NCBI GenBank assembly: GCA_902362435.1
Contig: CABIWW010000002.1
Span: 124,001-188,000 of the forward strand
Source of the DNA: Eubacteriaceae bacterium
Lineage (GTDB): Bacteria; Bacillota; Clostridia; Peptostreptococcales; Anaerovoracaceae
Length of the DNA: 64,000 nucleotides
Direction: 5' to 3'
This document shows, in pieces, positions 54,641 to 62,881 of the stretch (position 1 is the stretch's first letter; the number at the start of each line of letters is the position of its first letter). Below the pieces are notes generated by a model. It saw only the letters and a list, made by a program, of their open reading frames with translations, was not told where the DNA came from and searched no databases. A program made the position numbers and the translations under genes.

Positions 54641-55003
54641 ATGTTTAAAAAAGCCGACATCATACTGGCGTGTGCGCTGATTCTGATCGGCCTCGCCATA
54701 TCATATATTTTTTCATTCGGTCAGTCCGAAGGCGATCTCGTCGAAATAACCTGCAACGGCAAGTTCTTCGGTTCGTATCCCCTTGATGAAGACCGCGAGA
54801 TCTCCATCGACCGCAATGATCATATTAATAAGGTTACCATAAACAACGGTACCGTTTCAATAAGTTTTTCCGACTGCAAAGGGCAGGACTGCGTGCATCA
54901 GGGAAGCATTGCAAAATCCGGTGAAACCATCATCTGTCTGCCGAACAAGATCGTTGTCGAGATAACCGGCGGTGCTAAGCATTATGATACAGTCGCAAGG
55001 TGA
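54641..55003 (+). CDS. NusG domain II-containing protein
   Basis: 120 aa. One N-terminal membrane helix (about 6-26) then a NusG-II beta domain (about 32-115) with the DCKGQDCVHQGSI Cys pair and ICLPNKIVVEI. This family, exported and membrane-tethered, is found beside Gx transporter, apbE and rnf genes in anaerobes; its role is not established. Followed 22 bases later by the Gx transporter. Confidence 0.88.
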   Translation: MFKKADIILACALILIGLAISYIFSFGQSEGDLVEITCNGKFFGSYPLDEDREISIDRNDHINKVTINNGTVSISFSDCKGQDCVHQGSIAKSGETIICLPNKIVVEITGGAKHYDTVAR

Positions 55004-55043
55004 GGAAAAGGACAACCGGTGACCGGTGAGAAAGAGGAAAACC

Positions 55044-55541
55044 ATGGAAAGCACAAGCAACGCTAAAAAGATTACCACTGCTGCTCTGCTGGCGGCTCTG
55101 GCTCTCATATTTTCTTATATCGAAGTCCTGATCCCGTTCAATTTCGGGATCCCGGGCATCAAACTCGGTATCGCCAATCTCGTAGTGATCATCGCACTCT
55201 ACTATCTGGGCGCGCATTATGCACTGCTGATAAACCTGATCCGTATATTTATCGGAGGACTCCTGTTCTCCGGGCTTTTCGGTGCACTCTACTCGCTGGC
55301 CGGTGCACTGCTCAGTATGTTCGTGATGATCCTGCTTAAAAAAACAGATCTGTTTTCAGTCACAGGAGTTTCCATAGCCGGTGGCGTCGCCCACAATCTG
55401 GGGCAGATCCTGGTTGCCGCATTCCTTATCTCGAATCTGAAGATCTTCATATACTTTCCGGTCCTGATAATTTCTGGCGTCGTAAGCGGCGCTGTCATCG
55501 GCATCCTGGCCTATATCATACTGAAAAAGCTTCCGAACTGA
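55044..55541 (+). CDS. Gx transporter family protein
   Basis: 165 aa from the ATG at 55044, which has AGAGG upstream; the GTG at 55026 is in frame but overlaps that SD. Five or six membrane helices with GIPGIKLGIANLVVIIALYY and GGLLFSGLFGALYSLAGALL, the COG4769 pattern (also labelled heptaprenyl diphosphate synthase component I). Likely an S-component-like transporter. Its 3' end grades into a 15-bp tandem repeat. Confidence 0.85.
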   Translation: MESTSNAKKITTAALLAALALIFSYIEVLIPFNFGIPGIKLGIANLVVIIALYYLGAHYALLINLIRIFIGGLLFSGLFGALYSLAGALLSMFVMILLKKTDLFSVTGVSIAGGVAHNLGQILVAAFLISNLKIFIYFPVLIISGVVSGAVIGILAYIILKKLPN

Positions 55542-55631
55542 AGATCTCCTGAACCGAAAAGCTCCAGACCAAAATGCTTTGGATCGAAATGCTTTGGATC
55601 GAAAAACTTCGGATCGAAAAAGCTTCCGAAA
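55524..55631. repeat. 15-bp minisatellite at the 3' end of the Gx transporter gene
   Basis: Units at 55572-55586 and 55587-55601 are identical (AAATGCTTTGGATCG); 55602-55616 and 55617-55631 are variants. Looser copies (around 55524 and 55557) reach back into the last codons of the Gx transporter gene, whose AAAAAGCTTCCGAAC matches the final unit closely. Confidence 0.8.
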
Positions 55632-55642
55632 CAGATGTACCA

Positions 55643-56512
55643 TTACAGCCTCGGCAGTATCTTGTCTTCGATGAAATGCCTGATCTCCTGCATATTTATA
55701 TCCCCGTTGTTTTCATAAATATAATAGATATTTTCCCATGGAACGATTCCGTTCTGTTCATAAATATCCCTTTTCCACATATGCCGTTTTACGTATTCCG
55801 GGTCGCCCATCATCCCGCAGTATTCCATATAGAACAGCTCAAGCATCGCATCCTGGAATGTGAAATCAGGTGCGAATGTTTTCCCGTCAAGCATCAGCAC
55901 TTGCTCATATCTGAATGGTACACCATACTGATACAGCATTTCTGCTATCATCACTTCGGATTTCGAGCGCATCCTGAGTCCCCTGGATGTCACTTTATTC
56001 TTTTCTTCTTCCCTGAAACGACTCGAATCATATGATGCCTCGGCCCATGCTCTATGTATTTTCATACGTTCGGAAGCCTGGCTGTTCCTGTCTGCCACAA
56101 GGAGCGGATCAAATGATATATTCTGATGATCATTGCTGACATACTGCGTCAGCCAGCTCGAGGGCAGTTTTTTATATACAGAAGCCATTGACGAAATGAT
56201 CTCATCCGCTTCGAAAGTCTGAAAACCTCGAATAAGCTGCTGCAGTTTCCTGAGATCTGCTCTCATCAGTTTAATCATTCTGCCCAGAAAGCCTTTTCTT
56301 GCCAATGCTTTTATCTCATTTTCATGTGAAGTGATATCTTTTCTAAGATATCTGCCATCTACTGTTCTCGCATTGAAATATCTCAGTTTATCCCCCTGCC
56401 TTGCACTTATCAGATTCCCTGCAGGATACACATGATATTCTTTCCTGCAAAGCTCATACTGTTTATATAATGATTCGTACAGTTCTTCGATTTTGTCACG
56501 GTAAAACTGCAT
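55643..56512 (-). CDS. orphan protein with PD-(D/E)XK-like nuclease C-terminus
   Basis: 289 aa, not recognised as a named family. Residues 1-175 are helical and charged. The C-terminal third resembles a DUF559/PD-(D/E)XK core: Glu186 in RSKSEVMIAEML, PDF at 215-217 (Asp216) and Glu230 in YMEYCGMMGDPEY, followed by basic residues in KRHMWKRDIYEQNG. Similar solo proteins are scattered in Clostridia, to my recollection. The usual Lys of ExK is a Cys here (EYC), so activity is uncertain. Stands alone, convergent with the Gx transporter. Confidence 0.75.
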   Translation of the reverse strand: MQFYRDKIEELYESLYKQYELCRKEYHVYPAGNLISARQGDKLRYFNARTVDGRYLRKDITSHENEIKALARKGFLGRMIKLMRADLRKLQQLIRGFQTFEADEIISSMASVYKKLPSSWLTQYVSNDHQNISFDPLLVADRNSQASERMKIHRAWAEASYDSSRFREEEKNKVTSRGLRMRSKSEVMIAEMLYQYGVPFRYEQVLMLDGKTFAPDFTFQDAMLELFYMEYCGMMGDPEYVKRHMWKRDIYEQNGIVPWENIYYIYENNGDINMQEIRHFIEDKILPRL

Positions 56513-57062
56513 GCGCCATACCTCCTTCCAGACCGATATCGGACAGCATCACCTATAACCAAATAATTTTGCCCATCGACCACATTTCATGGATACATTT
56601 TCATTAGTGAAAGCATTTTAACATTGGAACACTCAGGTATTTTTCTGACCATATTTTACCATTTATTTCAACATTTTTCAACTATATTTTTACATTTTTA
56701 GATAATAATATCATTTTATGTAAATATCGCTAATCATTTTTGGCCGCCTGGTCACGGTAAGTGCTGAGAGTGACTGGTTTTGTGTATTATCCCGTCCTCG
56801 AGAAAAATCCTGCACAATCCGCGTTTGAGATGTGCAGGATTATGTGAAAGTGAAAAAAATTTACACAACGAAAATCGCCAAAACGATAGAAATGTACCAA
56901 AATCTCATAAAATCGGCTGTTTTTAGCGAAAATCCGAAATTTCCTGTGTATTGATTTTTACTCTTCACGAGCATATACACAGATGTCGGATCCATTGTGC
57001 AGATATCATCTGAAACCCTAATCTCTACACAAATAATCAGCTCATACACACTTTTAACGCTC
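56513..57062. repeat. non-coding element B with spaced CACA/TGTG dyads
   Basis: First half of a 955-base gene-free stretch. ATCCTGCACA (56807-56816) pairs perfectly with TGTGCAGGAT (56831-56840) across 14 bases; CACA (56978-56981) and TGTG (56996-56999) again flank 14 bases. Related in layout and words to element A at 8318. AT-rich 56600-56740 shows nothing else. Confidence 0.5.
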
Positions 57063-57261
57063 CGGACAGCGCAGTCAAAGGCGAAGGAGTGAGCGCAGCG
57101 AACGTTGGCGCGCAGTGAACGTTGCCTTTTCTCCCAAAGAGCCTCAAGGCGATTTGCTGGAGAAACGGACAGCGCAGCCAAAGGCGAAGGAGTGAGCACA
57201 GCGAACATCAGAGCACAGCGAACATCAGAGCACAGCGAACATTGGAGCATAGCTAACGCTG
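57063..57261. repeat. 103-bp-spaced duplication carrying 17-bp tandem units
   Basis: A 28-bp head (57063-57090 and 57166-57193, one difference) is followed by 17-bp units: two after the first head (57091-57107, 57108-57124) and four after the second (57194-57210, 57211-57227, 57228-57244, 57245-57261). Unit form GAGCACAGCGAACATCA. Open frames across it are repeat translations. Confidence 0.85.
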
Positions 57262-57335
57262 AAGCGCTGTCAATTTCTCTGCGAGAAATTTCCTGCTGTG
57301 CAAGAAAAATCATCATGCGCGGGGTTTTCTTTCCA

Positions 57336-57358
57336 CAAAAAGAACCGGGTGACGGTTC
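57336..57358 (-). terminator. terminator of the rnf operon
   Basis: GAACCG (57342-57347) pairs with CGGTTC (57353-57358); TTTTTG follows on the minus strand. It lies about 110 bases past the rnfB stop. Confidence 0.7.
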
Positions 57359-57467
57359 CCGGATCAAAGCGTTTTTAGATCACAGAAGTTATGGCGCTCG
57401 CCATGTATACGCTTTATAATATCCTTTTACCGTCATTCCCGGTTCTTGATAAATGCTATTACCAGGC

Positions 57468-58331
57468 TTATGCCTGTGCAGGCTGAGCCTCTGCTGCCGG
57501 TTTGGCTTCTGCAGCTTTCTTGACTGGTTTCTTTTTCTTTCTGTAGTTCACGATAGCGCCTGTAGGGCATTCCTTTTCGCACATACCGCAGTTCTTGCAT
57601 GCGTCAAGGTCGACCTTGGCAACGTTGTTCTCGACTTTTATAGCGTCGAACTTACATGTCTTCTGACACTTCATACAGCCGATACAGCCGATCTCGCATG
57701 TCTTTCTCGTCTTCGCGCCTTTTTCCATCGATTTGCAGGCAACAAACACGAGGTTCTTCTTATTGACCATGCTGATGATCTCGTTAGGACATACATTCGT
57801 ACAAGCTCCGCATCCCACGCAGACATCTCTGTTGATCTTTGCGACACCGTTGTTTACAGTGATCGCATCGAACTTGCAGACATTGTAGCAGTCGCCAAGT
57901 CCCAGGCAGCCGAAACGGCATGCCCACTGTCCGCCGTAGAACATCTTTGCTTCCTTACATGATGTTATCCTGTCATCCTCCATGATTTCTCTGGTAACGC
58001 CAAAGCTTCCCTGGCACATCACCATTGCCACCTGAGGTTCGGCAGCGCTTGCTTCCTCTCCCATGATACCGGCGATCTGTGAAGCCACGCTCGCACCGCC
58101 TACAGGGCACAGCGAACAGCTTAATCCCGGATTGTCTGTGAACGCAGCTGCATAGTCATCACAGCCTGCGAATCCGCATGCTCCGCAGTTTGCACCCGGG
58201 AGCACTTCTCTTATTGCTGCGACTCTTTCGTCAACGGGAACATACATCAGCTTGGATGCAACAGTCAGGATGACTGCCGCGATCAGACCCATTCCTGTTA
58301 CTATCGCAGTAGGAACAATTATTGTCGTCAT
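57468..58331 (-). CDS. rnfB: electron transport complex subunit RnfB
   Basis: 287 aa from the ATG at 58331. N-terminal membrane helix, then GANCGACGFAGCDDYAAAF for a [4Fe-4S] cluster, and a ferredoxin region with CRFGCLGLGDCYNVC, CVGCGACTNVCP, CEIGCIGCMKCQKTC and CKNCGMCEKECP. Accepts electrons from ferredoxin for the Na+- or H+-pumping Rnf complex. A Lys/Ala-rich tail (KKKKPVKKAAEAKPAAEA) ends the protein. Last gene of rnfCDGEAB. Confidence 0.95.
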   Translation of the reverse strand: MTTIIVPTAIVTGMGLIAAVILTVASKLMYVPVDERVAAIREVLPGANCGACGFAGCDDYAAAFTDNPGLSCSLCPVGGASVASQIAGIMGEEASAAEPQVAMVMCQGSFGVTREIMEDDRITSCKEAKMFYGGQWACRFGCLGLGDCYNVCKFDAITVNNGVAKINRDVCVGCGACTNVCPNEIISMVNKKNLVFVACKSMEKGAKTRKTCEIGCIGCMKCQKTCKFDAIKVENNVAKVDLDACKNCGMCEKECPTGAIVNYRKKKKPVKKAAEAKPAAEAQPAQA

Positions 58332-58344
58332 TCCTGCACACCCC

Positions 58345-58938
58345 CTAACCGAATATACCTGCAACTACACCTGAGAATCCCATGAACGCCATGGAAAGGA
58401 TCGATGCAGTGACCAGTGTGATAGGGACTCCCTGGAAACATTCAGGGATACCTTTGCATTTTTCGAGTTTTCCTCTCATTCCTGCGAACAGAACCATTGC
58501 GAGCAGGAAGCCTATTCCGGCTCCGAACGAGCAGAACAGCGATTCGACATAGTTATATCCGTCTGTGATGTTCTGGATAGTAACACCCAGTACCGCACAG
58601 TTAGTCGTTATCAGAGGAAGATATACGCCGAGCGATCTGTAAAGCGGCGGCATATATTTTTTGAGCGTCATCTCTACGAGCTGTACCAGTGCTGCGATAA
58701 CCAGGATGAATACAACTGTCTGGAGATACCCTATATTGAACTTATCCAGCACATATATCTGGATCGGCCATGTTACTGCTGTAGCCAGCACCATTACGAA
58801 CGTTACAGCTGCGCCCATTCCCACTGCCGAATCCAGCTTCTTGGAAACGCCGAGGAACGGACATATGCCCAGGAACTTTGCCAGTACGTAGTTGTTTGTA
58901 AGGATAACTGTCAGCATTATAGCTAAAATACTTGTCAT
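58345..58938 (-). CDS. rnfA: electron transport complex subunit RnfA
   Basis: 197 aa, six membrane helices. NNYVLAKFLGICPFLGVSKK (about 15-34) and LGVYLPLITTNCAVLGVTIQ hold the Cys residues of the RnfA/RnfE intramembrane cluster. Thirteen bases before rnfB. Confidence 0.95.
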   Translation of the reverse strand: MTSILAIMLTVILTNNYVLAKFLGICPFLGVSKKLDSAVGMGAAVTFVMVLATAVTWPIQIYVLDKFNIGYLQTVVFILVIAALVQLVEMTLKKYMPPLYRSLGVYLPLITTNCAVLGVTIQNITDGYNYVESLFCSFGAGIGFLLAMVLFAGMRGKLEKCKGIPECFQGVPITLVTASILSMAFMGFSGVVAGIFG

Positions 58939-58940
58939 TT

Positions 58941-59627
58941 TTATTCAGCCTCCTTCTCATCACATACTCCGCCGCATGTGTCAGCCATCATGCAGCCTTT
59001 GCATCCGAATTCCTTCTTCTTTATAGCCTTGCCCTTTGTGAAATAATTAACGGCAGCTACCAGGATAGCGAATACGAAGAATCCGCCAGGAGCCAGCATA
59101 AAGATTCCTGCAGGAGTCAGCGGAGTGTGGCTGATCACGTCGATGTTGAAAACTGTGCCGCTTCCGAGGAATTCTCTGATGAGTCCCATCAGACCGAGAG
59201 CCAGTGTGAATCCGATACCCATGCCGAGACCGTCGAGAGCCGAATCAAGCACACCATTCTTCGAAGCGAACATTTCCGCTCTTCCCAGGATGATACAGTT
59301 AACTACGATCAGCGGTATGTAAAGACCGAGCGCTGAATCGAGTGCAGGCAGATATGCCTTGAGCAGGAACTGTACAACAGTTACGAATCCTGCGATAACT
59401 ACGATAAAGCACGGGATCCTGACTTTGCCCGGTATTATATTTTTAAGAAGCGATATTACGATATTGGAACAGATCAGAACGACCATGGTCGATATACCCA
59501 TTCCAAGGCCGTTGATCGCGCTGGTAGTCGTCGCAAGTGTAGGACAAGTTCCCAGCAGAAGAACCAGTACCGGGTTCTCCTTGATTATACCTTTGGTTAC
59601 TATTTGAAGCTTGCTGTTATTTTCCAT
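58941..59627 (-). CDS. rnfE: electron transport complex subunit RnfE
   Basis: 228 aa, six membrane helices, the topological mirror of RnfA. PVLVLLLGTCPTLATTTSAI and LGLYIPLIVVNCIILGRAEM keep the paired Cys. A soluble C-terminal tail, GCKGCMMADTCGGVC, adds four more Cys. Start overlaps the rnfG stop by one base. Confidence 0.94.
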   Translation of the reverse strand: MENNSKLQIVTKGIIKENPVLVLLLGTCPTLATTTSAINGLGMGISTMVVLICSNIVISLLKNIIPGKVRIPCFIVVIAGFVTVVQFLLKAYLPALDSALGLYIPLIVVNCIILGRAEMFASKNGVLDSALDGLGMGIGFTLALGLMGLIREFLGSGTVFNIDVISHTPLTPAGIFMLAPGGFFVFAILVAAVNYFTKGKAIKKKEFGCKGCMMADTCGGVCDEKEAE

Positions 59628-60178
59628 TACTTAACACCTCCGCATTCCTTGAACTGCTTCAGAGCTTCCTCCACAGAGCAATATACGGCATTTGATGTGA
59701 TAGTAGCACCGGAAACAGCATCTATTTCAGTGTCATCCTTGACACTTCCGCCGGCAACTTCGCTGACGCCTTTATACTGTTCCAGATATCCGGGATCTGC
59801 AGCCTTGGTTCCGAGTCCCGGTGTTTCGGAGTGTTCAGTTACCTTCACTCCCGTGATCTTGCCTTCCGCATCTATACCTATCATGACTTTGACAGTACCG
59901 CCAAAACCTTTATATCCTGCTGTAATTGCCATGCCTGCCTTGTTGTCTGCGATATAGCAGTCGATGACACCATCGACCAGCTTTCCGTCATATGCAGTGA
60001 AACTGTCGCCGTCCGGAAGGACTTCCATTCTCGCTTCGTCAGCCGACTTCTGCTGGTTTTTAACGATTACCGGATTTGCCACGCTGTAAGTTCCCGCCAG
60101 TGCCAGGGTTACTACGAGACATATGCAGACAAGTACTATTACAGGAAGGATATTTTCTTTGAATTTACTGTTTTCCAT
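59627..60178 (-). CDS. rnfG: electron transport complex subunit RnfG
   Basis: 183 aa with one N-terminal membrane helix (about 11-31) and an extracytoplasmic FMN-binding domain. The flavinylation site is IDAVSGATITSNAV, where ApbE links FMN to the Thr after SGA. Overlaps rnfD by 14 bases. Confidence 0.95.
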   Translation of the reverse strand: MENSKFKENILPVIVLVCICLVVTLALAGTYSVANPVIVKNQQKSADEARMEVLPDGDSFTAYDGKLVDGVIDCYIADNKAGMAITAGYKGFGGTVKVMIGIDAEGKITGVKVTEHSETPGLGTKAADPGYLEQYKGVSEVAGGSVKDDTEIDAVSGATITSNAVYCSVEEALKQFKECGGVK

Positions 60179-61154
60179 TATTTCCAGCTCCTTCCTTTGC
60201 CTTCTTAGGCAGTCTGTATCTGAGTTTTTCCGTTATTCTGTCGATGTACGGCGTAAGCACATTCATTAAGAGTATCGCAAACGACACACCTTCAGGGTAT
60301 GATGCGAACAGTCTTATAAGCATAGTGAACAGACCGCAGCCGATACCGAATATGATCTTGCCTGACGGCAGCATAGGTGATGTCACATAGTCTGTAGCGC
60401 AGAAGAATGCACCCAGCATCACGCCGCCGGCACACAGATGGAAAATCGCTCCGTCAAGTCCTCCCCAAATGAGACCGCATACGAATACAGTCGCAAGGAA
60501 GCTTACCGGGATATGAGCTGAAATAACTCTTGTAAGAATGAGGAATATTCCTCCGATGAGGATCGCACATGCGCTCACTTCACCGATACATCCGCCGATG
60601 TTTCCGAGGAACATATCGAGATTCGAAGCGCTTACAGCATCGATGCCCCCGTGTGAGAGCTCGCCGAGAGGAGTTGCCGATGTCACTGCATCCAGACCTG
60701 TTCCTCTTGCTGTAGGCCATGTAGTCATCTCAGTAGCAAATGCTATGAACATGAAGATCCTGGCTGTTACGGCAGGGTTTACGAGGTTCTGCCCAAGTCC
60801 GCCGAACAGATATTTCACTACTACGATCGCAGCAAAACAGCCCACAACGGCGATCCAGTAAGGAAGCCCTGCAGGTAAGTTGAAAGCGAGCAGCACGCCG
60901 GTAACCACTGCACTGAGGTCTCCGACAGTCTGTTCTCTTTTCATGATCTTGTTCATAAGATATTCAAATAAAACGCACGCCGCAACACATACGATTGTCA
61001 GCACTGCAGCCCTGTATCCGAACTGGTATATACCCACCGCAAAAGCAGGGATAAGGGCGATAAGCACCATTCCCATGATCTTAGTCGTATTTACAGGACC
61101 GACTAAGTGAGGAGCTGATGATACTTCTAAATTACCATGATATTTGTTCTCCAT
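60165..61154 (-). CDS. rnfD: electron transport complex subunit RnfD
   Basis: 329 aa, about ten membrane helices. Flavinylation-like LDAVTSATPLGE (about 150-161) and GGLGQNLVNPAVTARIFMF are family hallmarks. Translationally coupled to rnfC (TAATG) and rnfG. Confidence 0.95.
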   Translation of the reverse strand: MENKYHGNLEVSSAPHLVGPVNTTKIMGMVLIALIPAFAVGIYQFGYRAAVLTIVCVAACVLFEYLMNKIMKREQTVGDLSAVVTGVLLAFNLPAGLPYWIAVVGCFAAIVVVKYLFGGLGQNLVNPAVTARIFMFIAFATEMTTWPTARGTGLDAVTSATPLGELSHGGIDAVSASNLDMFLGNIGGCIGEVSACAILIGGIFLILTRVISAHIPVSFLATVFVCGLIWGGLDGAIFHLCAGGVMLGAFFCATDYVTSPMLPSGKIIFGIGCGLFTMLIRLFASYPEGVSFAILLMNVLTPYIDRITEKLRYRLPKKAKEGAGNNGKQ

Positions 61155-62473
61155 TATTTACTCGTCGCCTCCTTCAAAAATCCTTTTGCCATCTTGTGGG
61201 TAAAGCTCAAAGGTCTCCTTGCAGGGCAGACGTACGAACAGCTTCCGCATTCCATACACTGCATGACTTCAAGTCTCTGCAGCCTTTCCACATCCTTGTC
61301 TTCATAAGCTTCGACCATCGATACCGGCATAAGACCGAAAGGACAGGCTTTGATACACATACCGCACTTGATGCAGCTGCTCTCTTCAGGGATCAGCGCC
61401 TGCGGTCCGTCAAATATCAGTATTGCATTGTTGTTTTTTACAATAGGAAAAGCATCCGAATAAACGGCTCTTCCCATCATAGGTCCGCCCATCAGGATCT
61501 TCTTAGGCTCTGCCTTGTAGCCTCCGCATGCAGCGACTACGTCACAGATCCTCGCCCCGATCGGTACGATTATATTCTTTGGCTCTGCTACCGCATTGCC
61601 GTCTACTGTGATTCTCTTTGTCGTCAGAGGTCTGCCTGTTTCGAGGTACTGACCTATGAACGCTATGGTCGTGATATTGGAAAGCAGGATGCCGAGATCT
61701 GCCGGCAGCACGCCTGCCTTGAGCTCTTTTCCTGTTATCTCGTAGACCATTACTCTTTCTGCGCCCTGCGGATATCTCTCTTTGAGGACTTTCACTTCGA
61801 TATCGTCAGAGTGTCCGGCTTTGTTTATTTCTTCACGCAGTTTTACTATAGCGTCAGGCTTGTTTCCTTCAACGCCTATGTACGCTTTTTTCAGATCAAG
61901 GAACTTCATCGTATCCAGTATACCTTTGATGACATACTCGGTATCTTCAAGCATGAGTCGATGATCCGATGTGATGAACGGTTCACATTCCGCTCCGTTT
62001 ACGATCAGGGTGTGTACATCGCCCAGGTTCTTCGGATTGAATTTGATATGAGTCGGAAATGATGCTCCGCCCAATCCTACCAGGCCGCTCGCCCTTATCG
62101 CAGCAACGAACTCCGGCTGGTCATTAACGACCGGAGGCTCGATGCCTTCCCATAACTCCTGTTTCCCGTCAGTCTCGATGATGATGACCTGATCTTCACC
62201 ACCGCTCATCGATCTTATAGACGAGATTTCCTTAACAGTGCCCGATACGCTTGAATGGATCGGCGCACTTACAAATGCTTCTGTATCTCCTATTCTCTGG
62301 CCGACTTTTACGTAGTCTCCTTTGGCAACCAGTGGTTTGCATGGAGCTCCGATGTGCTGTGCCATGGAAATACAGACGGTTTCTGGAACAGCCATTTTTT
62401 CGGTAGCACATCCGGCAGTATGCTTCGCGTGTATTACCTTGATGCTGTTCAAAGACCTCCCCTTCTTTTCCAT
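61154..62473 (-). CDS. rnfC: electron transport complex subunit RnfC
   Basis: 439 aa from the ATG at 62473, with GAGAGG 8 bases upstream; the longer frame to 62515 has a weaker site. NADH/FMN module GLGGASFPTHIKF, then two [4Fe-4S] motifs CIKCGMCIKACP and CMECGSCSYVCP near the C-terminus. Peripheral NAD(H)-side subunit. First gene of rnfCDGEAB. Confidence 0.95.
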   Translation of the reverse strand: MEKKGRSLNSIKVIHAKHTAGCATEKMAVPETVCISMAQHIGAPCKPLVAKGDYVKVGQRIGDTEAFVSAPIHSSVSGTVKEISSIRSMSGGEDQVIIIETDGKQELWEGIEPPVVNDQPEFVAAIRASGLVGLGGASFPTHIKFNPKNLGDVHTLIVNGAECEPFITSDHRLMLEDTEYVIKGILDTMKFLDLKKAYIGVEGNKPDAIVKLREEINKAGHSDDIEVKVLKERYPQGAERVMVYEITGKELKAGVLPADLGILLSNITTIAFIGQYLETGRPLTTKRITVDGNAVAEPKNIIVPIGARICDVVAACGGYKAEPKKILMGGPMMGRAVYSDAFPIVKNNNAILIFDGPQALIPEESSCIKCGMCIKACPFGLMPVSMVEAYEDKDVERLQRLEVMQCMECGSCSYVCPARRPLSFTHKMAKGFLKEATSK

Positions 62474-62595
62474 TTCAAAAACCTCTCTTTCTTTCCCATT
62501 CTGTTCTTCCTTCATATGAGCCTTGCGGCCCGAGAAATTCTGATATGGGCTTCAATGTGTTTTTATAGCTTTTGGAATTTACCCGTACATTTCGA

Positions 62596-62639
62596 ATTAT
62601 AGCACAGGCTTTTTATAAAATCTATTGTCATAGGGTCAA
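62596..62639 (-). promoter_or_regulatory. rnf operon promoter region
   Basis: Two overlapping minus-strand candidates: TTGACC (62639-62634)-16-TATAAA (62617-62612), and an extended -10 TG-C-TATAAT ending 62596. The rest of the 408-base gap (62474-62881) is AT-rich, with a TACATATGTA palindrome at 62673-62682 and a T/A run at 62700-62730. Confidence 0.6.
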
Positions 62640-62881
62640 TTATTTTTTGTAACCACTTTGTTTGGCAACATATACATATGTACATTTTAGTGCAAAACAC
62701 AAAAAAATTTTTTATTTTTTTCTGCAGCATCCGCAAAAAACATGTAATTTTTTGTCTGAAATCACCTTTTTCTGTCGATTTTTTGCGACACCTGTCCGCT
62801 GCCTGAGTCATCACAGCAGCCGTCATTCGATCCGGCCGGCTTATATTATCTGCATGCGTCAGATGTCCGCCAGCCGGCGGT

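Noticed and set aside
56861..57419. Open frames on both strands through 57.0-57.4 kb
   Set aside because: They are translations of the 17-bp repeat block and element B; the periodicity is at DNA level and not in multiples of three.
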